Counted from the first letter of the stretch, positions 1 through 8,460 are shown. The stretch is DNA of 64,000 nt from Phyllobacterium pellucidum (GCF_013327855.1 NZ_JABUMX010000001.1:806001-870000), one strand, 5' to 3'. Program-made: numbers and translations. Notes: generated by a model not told the origin, from the letters alone.

Positions 1-691
1 GCGCACTCGCAAACCCGCCGACGGTCACCACGATTTCTCGTTCAAGCCCCAGCAATTCCAGGGCCTCGTCGATGGGTCCCCTGTCGACCCCGCGCCGCGA
101 AACACTGACATGCCGCCCCCCGACGTAGCGCCGGGTGGTCACCTCGCCCGCGGCGAGTGCGTGGCCTTTGCGAACCACACCGACGAACCGATCGCGGAAC
201 AGCGTCTGGATGCGCAGTTCCGGGCTCGTTGCCTTGCCGACGACGCCTGTTTCAAGATCCACGGTGCCGTCGCGAAGCGGGGCACTTTCCCTGTCGGCCT
301 TCTGCACAAAACGCAGGCGTACACCCGGCGCTTCTGCGCCGACCCGTGCCATCAGTTGCGGCCCGAACGTTTCGACGAAGCCGTCGCTGGTGCGCAGGGC
401 AAAGCTTCGCTTGAGGCCCCTGAGGTCGAGTGATTCCCGCGGGCGCAGAACGGCCCGCACATCCTCCACGAGTGGACCCACGCGCTCGCGTAGTTCAAGA
501 GCACGCGGTGTCAGGACAAGACCTCGCCCGGCACGTACAAGGAGCGGGTCGCCTGTCGTCTCGCGCAGACGCGCGAGCGCCCTGCTCATCGCCGATGGGC
601 TCAGTCTCAGACGTTTGGCGGCGCGCGCGACGCTGCCCTCCGCGAGGAGCACATCGAGCGTAACGAGCAGGTTCAGGTCGGGCGGCGTCAT
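1..691 (-). CDS. LysR-type transcriptional regulator (3' end outside window)
   Basis: Reading the complement from the ATG at 691 gives an open frame of about 230 residues that runs off the left edge, so the C-terminus is missing. The N-terminus begins MTPPDLNLLVTLDVLLAEGS and carries a LysR winged helix-turn-helix (residues about 5-62, with the recognition-helix pattern LSPSAMSRALARLRE). A NodD/DntR-like effector domain follows (LRTSDGFVETFGPQL and later). It is divergent from an MFS exporter that starts 121 bp away, the usual arrangement in which a LysR protein controls the neighbouring efflux gene and itself. The inducer cannot be read from the sequence. Family assignment is firm; the regulatory target is inferred from layout. 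Confidence 0.88.
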   Translation of the reverse strand, partial: MTPPDLNLLVTLDVLLAEGSVARAAKRLRLSPSAMSRALARLRETTGDPLLVRAGRGLVLTPRALELRERVGPLVEDVRAVLRPRESLDLRGLKRSFALRTSDGFVETFGPQLMARVGAEAPGVRLRFVQKADRESAPLRDGTVDLETGVVGKATSPELRIQTLFRDRFVGVVRKGHALAAGEVTTRRYVGGRHVSVSRRGVDRGPIDEALELLGLEREIVVTVGGFASA

Positions 692-812
692 GTCACAACA
701 ATAAGGACTTCGAGATATGGCGTCAAACGCACGATTGAAGTGCAAATGCTGCGTCTTCCGCCATCTGTCGCAAGCGCTTAGCCTACCGGGCGAAGTGGCA
801 AGGAGCCCAAGG

Positions 813-2240
813 ATGGACCAGATGGCGATTGATCGAACGGAACCGGCAGCCGGAAGCAAGGAGGTATCCGCTCGGTTGACGCTCACCGCGCTTGCACTCT
901 CGACGCTGCTTGCTGCCCTCGGCGTCAGCATCGCCAACGTCGCGTTACCGACGCTGGCGCAGGCATTTTCCGCGCCGTTCCAGCACGTGCAATGGATCAT
1001 CCTCGCCTATCTTCTTGCCGTCACGGTTTGCATCGTAAGCGTGGGACGCCTCGGGGACGTTGTCGGCCATCGGCAGGTGCTCCTCGCCGGAATCCTGCTG
1101 TTCACCCTTGCCTCCGCCTTGTGCGCCGCGGCCCCCACATTGTGGATGCTGGTTGCCGCCCGCACGGCGCAGGGGCTTGGAGCGGCTATCCTGATGTCGC
1201 TCAGCATCGCATTTGTTGGCGATACGATTCCGAAGGAAAGGATCGGCAGCGCAATGGGCTTGCTCGGAACGATGTCGGCAATCGGAACGGCGCTCGGTCC
1301 TTCGCTCGGCGGCGTGTTGATCGCCGGCGCTGGCTGGCGCGCGATCTTTCTGGTGATGCTGCCGCTCGGCATCGCCAACTTCATCCTCGCCTATCGCTAT
1401 CTGCCGGGCGAAAGCCGCAAAGGCCTTGCAACCCGCACCGGCTTCGACCTGCCGGGCACATTGCTGCTGGCGGTGACACTTGCCGCCTATGCCCTGGCGA
1501 TGACGATTGGTCGGGGCCGATTCGGCGGCTTCAGCGCAGGCCTGATCGGGCTTGCGGTTGTGGCGGGCATGCTTTTTGTGCTTGTGGAGAAAAGGACGAA
1601 ATCTCCTCTGGTTCGGCTGGCGATACTGCGCAGCCGGGTTTTGAGCGGCAGCCTTGCCATGAACGGGCTCGTCTCGACCGTCATGATGACGACGCTGGTC
1701 GTCGGCCCCTTCTACCTGGCGCGCGGGCTTGGGCTGAGCGCCGCCCTCGTCGGCATTGTCATGTCGGGCGGGCCGATCATCTCAGCCTTGAGCGGCGTGC
1801 CGGCGGGGCGGATGGTCGATCGCCGCGGTACGCGCGCCATCATTCTGGCCGGCCTCTCCATTATGGTGGCGGGTTCACTTGCGCTCTGCCTGATACCGGC
1901 GACGTTCGGCATTGCCGGCTACATAACTGCCATTGCCATCCTCACGCCGGGCTATGCCCTGTTTCAGGCGGCCAATAATACCGCGACCATGAAGGACGTC
2001 GCCGCCGATCAGCGCGGCGTCGTCTCGGGCATGCTCAGCCTCTCCCGCAATCTTGGCCTGATTACCGGCGCATCGGTGATGGGGGCGGTTTTTGCCCGGG
2101 CATCCTCGGCGCTTGATATCGCGGCAGCACCTGCCGATGCGATCATTGCTGGCATGCATGTGACCTTCGCGGCTGCTGCGGTTCTGGCGCTCGTTGCACT
2201 TGCGGTCGCCATGCGAACCGCGACCATCCGCCCGGAATAA
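813..2240 (+). CDS. MFS drug-efflux transporter (DHA2/EmrB-like)
   Basis: Inner-membrane proton-driven exporter of about 475 residues with many hydrophobic segments, probably 14. The first helix ends in the family pattern ANVALPTL. The motif A loop between helices 2 and 3 reads GRLGDVVGHRQ, and a motif C-like glycine-rich helix reads GTALGPSLGGVL. The frame is open from 717, but I chose the ATG at 813 because AGGAG (801-805) lies 7 bases before it and the extra 32 residues upstream look non-coding. It is divergent from the LysR gene at 1-691, so it is probably controlled by that protein. Substrate unknown; quinolone or other amphiphilic drug export would be typical. Confidence 0.88.
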   Translation: MDQMAIDRTEPAAGSKEVSARLTLTALALSTLLAALGVSIANVALPTLAQAFSAPFQHVQWIILAYLLAVTVCIVSVGRLGDVVGHRQVLLAGILLFTLASALCAAAPTLWMLVAARTAQGLGAAILMSLSIAFVGDTIPKERIGSAMGLLGTMSAIGTALGPSLGGVLIAGAGWRAIFLVMLPLGIANFILAYRYLPGESRKGLATRTGFDLPGTLLLAVTLAAYALAMTIGRGRFGGFSAGLIGLAVVAGMLFVLVEKRTKSPLVRLAILRSRVLSGSLAMNGLVSTVMMTTLVVGPFYLARGLGLSAALVGIVMSGGPIISALSGVPAGRMVDRRGTRAIILAGLSIMVAGSLALCLIPATFGIAGYITAIAILTPGYALFQAANNTATMKDVAADQRGVVSGMLSLSRNLGLITGASVMGAVFARASSALDIAAAPADAIIAGMHVTFAAAAVLALVALAVAMRTATIRPE

Positions 2241-2248
2241 CAATGAGA

Positions 2249-2665
2249 TCACATGTCCGGTGGCATCTTGTCGAACTTTGGCAGGGCCGGATCGACATGA
2301 TCCCAGGGTAGTGCGCGCATGGCGTACGTCACGACCTGCGGCACGTAGCGGTTCGGATCGTCGAGACTTGCCGCATGAATGGTAAAGAACTCCGGCATGG
2401 TCCCGAAGGTCAGATAGACCGGCGATCCGCAGGTCGGGCAAAAGCCGTGCGACTTTATGTTGGCACTGTCGCCCGCAAGCGCCCACAGCTTCGCCTCGCC
2501 GCTGAGTTTCGGGTTAGCGCCGGCAAAGGTCATGTAGGATCCGTGTCCGGTTCCGCTGCGCCTTTGGCAGTCACGGCATTGGCAATCGTTAGAGAATACG
2601 GGTTCAGCCGCGATTTCATAGCGAACGGCGCCGCAGGCGCAGCCGCCGGTATAAGGCTTGCTCAT
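2249..2665 (-). CDS. GFA-family zinc protein (DUF636, glutathione-dependent formaldehyde-activating-like)
   Basis: A 138-residue protein with the cysteine pattern of the GFA/CENP-V fold: C9-x-C11, C28-x-C30-x2-C33 and C76-x2-C79. These would bind two zinc ions. The founding member was proposed to speed glutathione-formaldehyde adduct formation, but most homologues have no proven activity, so I do not assign that reaction here. It is the last gene of a three-gene operon behind an ArsR regulator and an AHSA1 protein, 38 bp after the latter. A strong ribosome site (GGAGGA) sits just before the ATG at 2665. It ends 8 bp from the convergent MFS gene. Confidence 0.85.
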   Translation of the reverse strand: MSKPYTGGCACGAVRYEIAAEPVFSNDCQCRDCQRRSGTGHGSYMTFAGANPKLSGEAKLWALAGDSANIKSHGFCPTCGSPVYLTFGTMPEFFTIHAASLDDPNRYVPQVVTYAMRALPWDHVDPALPKFDKMPPDM

Positions 2666-2703
2666 GAGTTTCCTCCAAGGATGGTTATGTCCGGATTGGG
2701 AAG

Positions 2704-3168
2704 TTAGTTCGTTTCGTCGGCGACATCGCCGATACGCGGGATAATCTTTCTCCAGCCTTCGCTCATGCTCCTGAACGCTGTATCGTTCTTCGGCGTGATG
2801 AAGCCGGAATGGGTCAGCGTGAGCCGCGTGCCGTTTTCGACCGGTTTCAGGACGAATGTTACGATCGTGTCGAGGCGCGAGCCATAGCCGGTGTTGCTCT
2901 CGTGACCGCCTTTCCAGGCATAGGCGAAGCGTTCATTAGGTATGGCCTCGAGAACCTCGCAATGAATGGTGCCGTCCCACTCACCCGCCGGTGTTGTCTG
3001 ATAGGTGAAGCGGTTGCCCTTCACGGGTTCAAAACCCTTGGCCGCCATCATCCAGCGGCCGATCAATGCGCCGGTGGTCAGCGTCTTCCAGATCGCCTCC
3101 GGCGCATGCGGGAAGACCTCGTCGACGACGATGTCGTGTGTATCGGCGTTCAATGCGGCGTCGTTCAT
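2704..3168 (-). CDS. SRPBCC/AHSA1-domain protein
   Basis: A 154-residue single-domain protein of the START/Bet v1 fold, AHSA1 (activator of Hsp90 ATPase-like) branch. It opens with the family pattern VDEVFPHAPEAIWKTLT, has RFAYAWKGG in the middle, and ends in the helix GWRKIIPRI that caps the ligand cavity. Its ATG overlaps the stop of the ArsR gene upstream by four bases (ATGA), which shows translational coupling. ArsR-AHSA1 pairs are very common in proteobacteria and actinobacteria; the ligand is generally unknown. Hsp90 activation is unlikely for a lone domain of this size. Cytoplasmic, no signal peptide. Confidence 0.87.
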   Translation of the reverse strand: MNDAALNADTHDIVVDEVFPHAPEAIWKTLTTGALIGRWMMAAKGFEPVKGNRFTYQTTPAGEWDGTIHCEVLEAIPNERFAYAWKGGHESNTGYGSRLDTIVTFVLKPVENGTRLTLTHSGFITPKNDTAFRSMSEGWRKIIPRIGDVADETN

Positions 3169-3494
3169 GGATCGATCTCCTTGAGAAGGTTGCGAAGATT
3201 GGCGAACCGCTCGCGCCAGAAGACGCCGTAGTGGTTCATCCAGTCGAACAGCGGCTCCAGCCCTTCGGGCCTGGCGCGATAATAGACGTTGCGCCCCTCG
3301 GGCCGTTCGGCAACCAGGCCGGCACGTTTCAGCGACTTCAGGTGCTGAGATATGGCGCCCTGCGTAACCCCGCTTCCCCGCGTCAACTCTACCACCGTGA
3401 TTTCATCGGTCCGAACGATCCGCTCGAACACGGCGCGCCGGGTTGGATCGGCGAGCGTACGCATGACGTTGGTGATGGGAGCAGCATCGAGCAT
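3165..3494 (-). CDS. ArsR-family HTH repressor
   Basis: A 109-residue winged-helix protein of the ArsR/SmtB class. The core is MRTLADPTRRAVFERIV, then the recognition region GVTQGAISQHLKSLKRAGLV and a wing ending GRNVYYRARP. The cysteine metal site ELCVCDL of true metal sensors is absent, so it probably answers to something other than arsenite or zinc. It leads the operon ArsR-AHSA1-GFA. No Shine-Dalgarno precedes the ATG at 3494, and the best promoter places transcription start at about the initiation codon, so the message is probably leaderless. Two copies of an inverted repeat cover that promoter, consistent with autorepression. Confidence 0.9.
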   Translation of the reverse strand: MLDAAPITNVMRTLADPTRRAVFERIVRTDEITVVELTRGSGVTQGAISQHLKSLKRAGLVAERPEGRNVYYRARPEGLEPLFDWMNHYGVFWRERFANLRNLLKEIDP

Positions 3495-3500
3495 GAGGAT

Positions 3501-3536
3501 ACATTAGTGAATGCTAATTCATTAGTCAACGCTAAT
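3501..3536 (-). promoter_or_regulatory. arsR-operon promoter with tandem inverted-repeat operator
   Basis: On the minus strand a good sigma-70 promoter is visible: -35 TTGACT (3524-3529), a 17-bp spacer, and -10 TAATGT (3501-3506). Overlaid on it are two copies of ATTAG-N6-CTAAT: ATTAGTGAATGCTAAT at 3503-3518 and ATTAGTCAACGCTAAT at 3521-3536, spaced 18 bp centre to centre. One covers the -10 and the other the -35. The -10 ends only six bases before the ATG, which implies a leaderless transcript. Sequence facts are direct; binding by the adjacent ArsR protein is inferred. Confidence 0.75.
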
Positions 3537-3662
3537 TTAAAAGTTGGAGCGTATTTGAAGCGAGTATACATCGTGGTTGAAGCCATGCGGCTATCAGCAA
3601 CGGATGTGTCGGTCGTGACCGACACCGAAAAGGCTTTCGCTTGGCCTCGTTACGAATTCCAC

Positions 3663-3692
3663 ACGCCCCCCGGGCGAAATCCCGGGGGGCGT
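3663..3692 (-). terminator. Perfect 12-bp GC hairpin downstream of the YciI-like gene
   Basis: ACGCCCCCCGGG at 3663-3674 and CCCGGGGGGCGT at 3681-3692 are exact reverse complements around the six-base loop CGAAAT. It lies 54 bp past the stop of the minus-strand gene at 3746-4105 and upstream of the ArsR operon, so it would insulate the two units. No T-run follows on either strand, so an intrinsic terminator is likely but not certain. Confidence 0.5.
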
Positions 3693-3745
3693 AACACATC
3701 ATGTCAACGTGAAAGCCGCGCTAAACCTACGACCGCCGCGGTTCG

Positions 3746-4105
3746 TCATTGAAAATCAGCCATCTCATAAAGCGGACGGATTTCGATCTCGCTCGGTCCG
3801 GGCATGGGGTTGGGGCAGCGCTTCACCCATGCGACCGCTTCGTCCATATCCTTGACGTCCCAGAGCCAGAAGCCGGCGACCAGTTCGCGCGGTGCGGCGA
3901 ATGGACCGTCGATAACCGTGCGGTTCGCCCCATCGAACGCAACGCGCTTGCCCTGTGAGGACGGCTTGAGCCCATCGGCATCGCGCAAGATTCCCGCCTT
4001 GGTCAGTTCGTCATTATACCTGCCCATGGCCTCGAACATTTCGGTCGTGGGAAGAAGCCCCTTTTCGCTGTCTTCGGTCGCCTTTACCAAAACCATCACA
4101 CGCAT
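3746..4105 (-). CDS. YciI/DGPF-domain protein
   Basis: A 119-residue protein of the YCII (DGPF) family, a small ferredoxin-like fold. It opens MRVMVLVKATEDSEKG, has the family signature DGPFAAPRELVAGFWLWDV, and contains the later pattern EAVAWVKRCPNPMPG. I chose the ATG at 4105 because AAGGAG lies 8 bases upstream and family members start with this strand; the frame stays open to 4180 but the added 25 residues do not resemble the family. Members are often called transcription initiation proteins or found beside ECF sigma factors, but no sigma factor is present here and no function can be assigned. It appears monocistronic. Confidence 0.85.
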   Translation of the reverse strand: MRVMVLVKATEDSEKGLLPTTEMFEAMGRYNDELTKAGILRDADGLKPSSQGKRVAFDGANRTVIDGPFAAPRELVAGFWLWDVKDMDEAVAWVKRCPNPMPGPSEIEIRPLYEMADFQ

Positions 4106-4173
4106 CGTCTGTCTCCTTGTTTGAGCCGATGTCATCGGCCATTCATAGAAACGACGAACGGGGCTTTCGGAAA

Positions 4174-4195
4174 CCGACAAGGGTCGGGATTTTTT
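4174..4195. terminator. Short hairpin between guaA and the YciI-like gene
   Basis: CCGAC-AAGG-GTCGG (4174-4187) is followed on the plus strand by GATTTTTT. On the minus strand, where guaA is read, the same stem is followed only by TTT. It lies 28 bp past the guaA stop, so it may act as a weak guaA terminator, but its T-run points the other way. Confidence 0.35.
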
Positions 4196-4222
4196 AGACG
4201 AACGAGGCTCGCCGGGAAAATT

Positions 4223-5785
4223 CTATTCCCACTCGATTGTGCCGGGCGGCTTTGAAGTCACGTCATAGACAACGCGGTTGATGCCCTTGACTTCATTGAT
4301 GATCCGCGTCGCCGCCTGGCCGAGGAAGCCCATATCGTAGTGGTAGAAATCCGCCGTCATGCCATCGACGGAGGTAACCGCGCGCAACGCACAGACAAAC
4401 TCATAGGTGCGCCCATCGCCCATGACGCCGACGGTCTGTACCGGCAGAAGGACGGCGAAGGCCTGCCAGATCACGTCGTAGAGACCGGCTTTGCGGATTT
4501 CGTCGAGGTAGACGGCGTCGGCTTCGCGCAGGATTTCGAGCTTTTCACGCGTGATACCGCCCGGGCAGCGGATGGCAAGACCCGGACCCGGGAATGGGTG
4601 GCGTCCGATGAAATGGTCCGGCAGACCTAGTTCCTTGCCGAGCACGCGCACCTCATCCTTGAAGAGTTCGCGCAAGGGCTCGACCAGTTTCATGTTCATG
4701 CGGTCGGGCAGACCACCGACATTGTGATGCGACTTGATGGTCACCGACGGACCGCCGGTGAAGGAGACGCTTTCGATGACGTCCGGGTAAAGCGTGCCTT
4801 GCGCAAGGAAATCGGCGCCGCCGAGCTTTTTGGCTTCTTCTTCAAAGACTTCGATAAAAAGCCTGCCGATCGTCTTGCGCTTCTTTTCAGGGTCCGCTTC
4901 GCCTTCGAGCGCACTGATGAAGCGCTCCGAGGCGTCGACGAGAATGAGCGGCAGATTGTAGTGCTCGCGGAACATCTGAACGACGTCGGCGGCTTCGTTC
5001 TTGCGCATCAGGCCATGATCCACAAGGATGCAGGTCAGCTGGTCGCCGACGGCTTCGTGGATCAAAAGGGCGGCCACGGAGGAATCGACGCCGCCCGAAA
5101 GCGCGCAGATCACCTTCTTGTCGCCCACCTGCTTGCGGATGGCATTGACGGCCTGCTCGCGATAGGCCGACATCGTCCAGTCGCCCTCGATACCGGCGAT
5201 GCGGTGGACGAAGTTTTGGAGAAGCCTGGCGCCATCCGGCGTGTGCACGACTTCCGGGTGGAACTGGACGGCATAGTATTTGCGCGCCTCGTCGGCAATC
5301 GCCGCGAAGGGCGCGCCGGTCGATGTGCCCACGACCTTGAAGCCTTCCGGAATTTCAACCACGCGGTCGCCATGGCTCATCCATACCTGGTGGCGTGTGC
5401 CCTTGGCCCAGACGCCTTCGAACAGCGCGCACTCCTCCTGGATATCGAGGAAGGCGCGACCAAATTCCCGGTGGTGGCCGCCCTCGACCTTGCCGCCAAG
5501 CTGGGCGCACATGGTCTGCTCGCCATAGCAGATGCCAAGGACCGGAATGTTTGCATCGAAAACGTCCTGCGGGGCGCGCGGGCTCCCGATGTCGACGGTC
5601 GAGTGCGGGCTGCCGGAAAGGATCACAGCCTTGGGACGGATGCGGTGGAAAGCCTCGGCGGCAGACTGGAAGGGAACGATCTCGGAGTAGACGCCGGCCT
5701 CGCGCACGCGGCGGGCGATCAGCTGTGTAACCTGGCTGCCGAAATCGACGATGAGGACTGTATCTGGGTGCACGGGAGTGTTCAT
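4223..5785 (-). CDS. guaA: GMP synthase (glutamine-hydrolysing)
   Basis: Converts XMP to GMP with ATP and glutamine, the last step of guanine nucleotide synthesis. The 520 residues match the family length. The class I glutamine amidotransferase domain holds nucleophile C86 in GICYGEQ and the H176/E178 pair in FHPEV. The ATP pyrophosphatase domain has the PP-loop SGGVDSS at 230-236. The C-terminal dimerisation domain ends in the family pattern KPPGTIEWE. Cytoplasmic. guaB, the preceding enzyme of the pathway, lies 10 kb away on the same strand with rsmB between them. No riboswitch-like leader is evident in the 129 bp before the start. Confidence 0.98.
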   Translation of the reverse strand: MNTPVHPDTVLIVDFGSQVTQLIARRVREAGVYSEIVPFQSAAEAFHRIRPKAVILSGSPHSTVDIGSPRAPQDVFDANIPVLGICYGEQTMCAQLGGKVEGGHHREFGRAFLDIQEECALFEGVWAKGTRHQVWMSHGDRVVEIPEGFKVVGTSTGAPFAAIADEARKYYAVQFHPEVVHTPDGARLLQNFVHRIAGIEGDWTMSAYREQAVNAIRKQVGDKKVICALSGGVDSSVAALLIHEAVGDQLTCILVDHGLMRKNEAADVVQMFREHYNLPLILVDASERFISALEGEADPEKKRKTIGRLFIEVFEEEAKKLGGADFLAQGTLYPDVIESVSFTGGPSVTIKSHHNVGGLPDRMNMKLVEPLRELFKDEVRVLGKELGLPDHFIGRHPFPGPGLAIRCPGGITREKLEILREADAVYLDEIRKAGLYDVIWQAFAVLLPVQTVGVMGDGRTYEFVCALRAVTSVDGMTADFYHYDMGFLGQAATRIINEVKGINRVVYDVTSKPPGTIEWE

Positions 5786-5914
5786 GGCGGGCCTTTAAAG
5801 CAAATGTCGAGTCGGTGCAATGGGTTACCACGCCGCACTGAAAAAGTGATTCCAGTTGTTTAGGGAAGAGATGAAGAGCTTGCGATTTTGATTCAACGGG
5901 CCGCTGGAATTCCC

Positions 5915-6553
5915 TCAAACAGCAATGCGCCCGTCTGCCAACGCCGCGCCCATCGCCTCGACCGCAAGGGCAAGCTTCTCGTCGATGACATGGAGATATT
6001 CTTTCCAGTCGTTGAGATGCCGCAGTTCCTCCTTGCCGTCGGAAATACCGCGCAGGCCGATGAGCGGCAGTCCGAAACGCTGGCAGGCCCGAAGCACGGC
6101 AAACGTCTCCATGTCGACCATTTCGGCGTGGACGCCGTCATAGGCCTCGCTGGAGACGATGTTGGCGCCCGTCGACAGGGAAGCCTCCTTGACGCCCGGA
6201 ATGCGAAGCAGCAGCGGAACAACAACCGGCAGGTCGAGGAAGGGCGTCGCGCCTTTCTTGAACCCCAGCGGCGAGGCGTCCATGTCGCGGTAGCTGACGT
6301 TCGTCACCTGGTAGATTTCGGCCTGTTCGAGCGTGCGCGAACCGGCCGAGCCAAGCGAAACGACAAGATCAGGGAGCGCGCGGTTGGCAGCGAGGCTCGC
6401 AAGCGTTGCGGCGACGCTTACCGCCGCCTCGACCGGACCAACCCCGGTAATCATCGGGGTAAACAGTCTTCGCAGATGCGGACCATATTCGGCATCGACA
6501 GCCATGGCGAAGACGACGTTTTTTCCGGCGATCGGCGTCAGGTAAGCGTACAT
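5915..6553 (-). CDS. mtnN: 5'-methylthioadenosine/S-adenosylhomocysteine nucleosidase family protein
   Basis: A phosphorylase-fold nucleosidase that would cleave MTA or SAH to adenine and a thioribose or ribosyl-homocysteine sugar. Family marks are the early AVDAEYGPHL with the acid E, the substrate loop VVSLGSAGS, the pattern EMVDMETFAVLRAC where E binds the ribose hydroxyls, and RGISDGKEEL carrying the catalytic aspartate. I prefer the ATG at 6553, with CAGGA about six bases upstream and only one base after the tspO stop. An in-frame ATG at 6568 would add MQQDD and overlap tspO. It is probably cotranscribed with tspO. It could also be a more general purine or futalosine nucleosidase. Confidence 0.85.
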   Translation of the reverse strand: MYAYLTPIAGKNVVFAMAVDAEYGPHLRRLFTPMITGVGPVEAAVSVAATLASLAANRALPDLVVSLGSAGSRTLEQAEIYQVTNVSYRDMDASPLGFKKGATPFLDLPVVVPLLLRIPGVKEASLSTGANIVSSEAYDGVHAEMVDMETFAVLRACQRFGLPLIGLRGISDGKEELRHLNDWKEYLHVIDEKLALAVEAMGAALADGRIAV

Positions 6554-6554
6554 G

Positions 6555-7013
6555 TCATCCTGTTGCATTGAGCATCCACAACGATGCGTTGAGAAGTGTC
6601 GCGAACGCCACCCAGGCGAGATAGGGCAGGAAAAGCAGCGCGGAACTTCGGTCCGGCTCCCATGTCACCTTTATGAAACCGATGATCGCGACGAGCAACA
6701 GGCTGATGACGATCAGCGCCAGTCCCATCTGCTGGAAGCCGAAAAATGTCGGCGACCAAAGGAAGTTCAGAACGAGTTGAGCCCACCAGAATTGCTGCGG
6801 CCGTGGTAGGCCGTAGTCCCAGACGCGCCAGCCGGCAATGGCGATCAATATATAGAGAATTGTCCAGACGGGGGCGAAGATCCAGTTCGGCGGGTTGAAC
6901 GACGGTTTCACCAGACCCGCATACCATTCGCCGGGCAGCGTGATGTAGCCTATGGCGAGCCCACCGCCGATAACCAACACGAGAAACAAGAGAAGCGCCA
7001 TGGAACGGGACAT
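6555..7013 (-). CDS. tspO: TspO/MBR-family membrane protein
   Basis: A 152-residue inner-membrane (in some bacteria outer-membrane) protein with five predicted helices, the TspO/peripheral benzodiazepine receptor fold. Diagnostic patterns are FNPPNWIFAPVWTILY around residues 36-50 and QLVLNFLWSPTFFGFQQMG around residues 80-98. Relatives bind porphyrins and cholesterol-like ligands and modulate tetrapyrrole metabolism and stress responses. It sits between rsmB (45 bp upstream) and the nucleosidase, all on the minus strand. Whether it shares their transcript is inferred from spacing alone. Confidence 0.92.
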   Translation of the reverse strand: MSRSMALLLFLVLVIGGGLAIGYITLPGEWYAGLVKPSFNPPNWIFAPVWTILYILIAIAGWRVWDYGLPRPQQFWWAQLVLNFLWSPTFFGFQQMGLALIVISLLLVAIIGFIKVTWEPDRSSALLFLPYLAWVAFATLLNASLWMLNATG

Positions 7014-7058
7014 GCTCGAACCTTCTGCTGGAGGACGTGCCTTGCGGCTTTTGTAATG

Positions 7059-8348
7059 TTATTTTTCTCGTTTGAGAACTGAAATGAAGAACCCGTCCGT
7101 CGAGGTCGCGAGCGGCGAAAGGATTGCTGTTCCGTCCTTGAAAAGCGGGGAAAGAGCCTTGGCCTCGCTGACCGCACGGTCCCATAGCGGCTTTGTGTCG
7201 ACGCGTTCATAGGCTGGGTTGCTGCTCAAGAAAGCATCGACCTGGTTGCCGTTTTCCGGCGCGAACAGGGAACAGGTGATATAGACGAGCCTGCCCCCTG
7301 GCTTGACATAGGCCTTGGCGGCGTCGAGCACCTCGCGCTGTTCGACTTCGCGGCGCTCAAGCTGCTGGTCGCTGAGGCGCCACTTCGCATCGGGCCGCCG
7401 GCGCCACGTTCCCGAACCCGTGCACGGCGCATCGACGAGTACCAGATCTATCTGCCCCTCGAGCACCGCGAGGTCTTCGACATTTGCGTGGGCCTGCGCG
7501 TTGCGCACCCCTGCCCGCCTCAGTCGGTCGAAGATCGGCGCGAGCCGTTGGCGCTCGGCGTCATAGGCATGGATCTGCCCCTTGTTGCCCATTTCAGCGG
7601 CGAGCGCGAGTGTCTTGCCGCCCGCCCCGGCGCAATAGTCGAGCACCTGCTCGCCGGGCTTGGCATCGCTGAGCTTTGCCGCAATCTGCGAGCCCAGATC
7701 CTGCACCTCGAAGAGCCCGCGCTGGAAGGCCGGCTCGGCTTGCACGTTGGGATGGCGCCCCATGGCCCGCAAAGGCGGGACGCGCACCGCGGTTTCGAGC
7801 AGCGGCGCAGCGCTGGCGCCGGCCCGCGCCAGTTCCTTCAGGACCTTGTCGCGGTCGGCCTTCAGCGTGTTGACGCGCAGGTCCACGGGCGGACGGTCGC
7901 TGAGAGCTGCCGCCTCCCTCACCCAACGATCGCCGAATATCGCCTCGAAATGCGGCACGCACCATTCCGGAACATCGGCACGGATGTTGTCAGGCGCCGA
8001 GGCAAGGTCACGCGCTTCCCAGATCGAGCGGCGCTCGGCTTCGAGCGGCGCGGGAGCAAACTTGTCGCCGTCCAGCGCTGCATTGATCTCGTCCATGTCG
8101 AGTTCGGCATCGGAAAGCAGAACCCCGAAAGCGATGTGGCGGGCGGCATCGCTATCCATGCGCCAACCCAAAGAGAGCTTACGGCGAAGGGCGTCGTAGA
8201 CGATATTGCCGATGACCGCGCGGTCGCCGGCGCCGGCGAAACGGTGAGACAGGCCCCAATCCTTCAAGGCATCGGAGGCCGGCCGCTTGCGGTTCTCGAT
8301 ATCGTCCAAAACTTCGATTGCCGCCTGCAGGCGTCCGCCAAGTCGCAT
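7059..8348 (-). CDS. rsmB: RsmB/NOP-family 16S rRNA (cytosine-C5) methyltransferase
   Basis: SAM-dependent RNA m5C methyltransferase of the NOL1/NOP2/Sun family, about 429 residues. An N-terminal NusB-like RNA-binding domain (about residues 1-130) precedes the Rossmann catalytic domain. SAM motif I is VLDYCAGAGGKTLALA. The two catalytic cysteines lie in DAPCTGSGTWRRRPDAKW and VYITCSLFAPENGNQV. I chose the ATG at 8348, with AAAGGA six bases upstream; ATG codons at 8354 and 8384 are also in frame. The usual target is C967 of 16S rRNA, but paralogues with other targets exist, so the exact base is inferred. Confidence 0.9.
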   Translation of the reverse strand: MRLGGRLQAAIEVLDDIENRKRPASDALKDWGLSHRFAGAGDRAVIGNIVYDALRRKLSLGWRMDSDAARHIAFGVLLSDAELDMDEINAALDGDKFAPAPLEAERRSIWEARDLASAPDNIRADVPEWCVPHFEAIFGDRWVREAAALSDRPPVDLRVNTLKADRDKVLKELARAGASAAPLLETAVRVPPLRAMGRHPNVQAEPAFQRGLFEVQDLGSQIAAKLSDAKPGEQVLDYCAGAGGKTLALAAEMGNKGQIHAYDAERQRLAPIFDRLRRAGVRNAQAHANVEDLAVLEGQIDLVLVDAPCTGSGTWRRRPDAKWRLSDQQLERREVEQREVLDAAKAYVKPGGRLVYITCSLFAPENGNQVDAFLSSNPAYERVDTKPLWDRAVSEAKALSPLFKDGTAILSPLATSTDGFFISVLKREK

Positions 8349-8396
8349 GTGCATTCCTTTTTCTGTCTTCCCTGTCGCATACATGGCCGCGGCAAT

Positions 8397-8414
8397 AAAG
8401 AAAAGCCGGAGCGT
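8397..8414 (+). repeat. 18-bp direct repeat, left copy, flanking the Phd/PIN cassette
   Basis: AAAGAAAAGCCGGAGCGT here matches AAAGAAAGGCCGGAGCGT at 8997-9014 at 17 of 18 positions, and the copies are exactly 600 bp apart. Together they bracket the antitoxin gene and the toxin remnant. The right copy is part of a transcription terminator. The repeat could mark insertion or duplication of the cassette. Confidence 0.6.
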
Positions 8415-8438
8415 ATCAACGCCACGATCGCCTTGACG

Positions 8439-8460
8439 AAGTGGCTACATGCAGCCACTT
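8439..8460 (+). promoter_or_regulatory. Probable Phd operator palindrome
   Basis: AAGTGGCT-ACATGC-AGCCACTT is an 8-bp perfect inverted repeat with a near-palindromic centre, ending seven bases before the antitoxin ATG. A TTGACG hexamer at 8433-8438 directly abuts it. Phd-type antitoxins repress their own promoters through such palindromes, so this is the likely autoregulatory site. No clear -10 or Shine-Dalgarno is visible between it and the start codon. Confidence 0.55.

Noticed and set aside
4724-5863. Open frame of 379 codons on the plus strand opposite guaA
   Set aside because: guaA is unambiguous and the mirror frame has no family resemblance.
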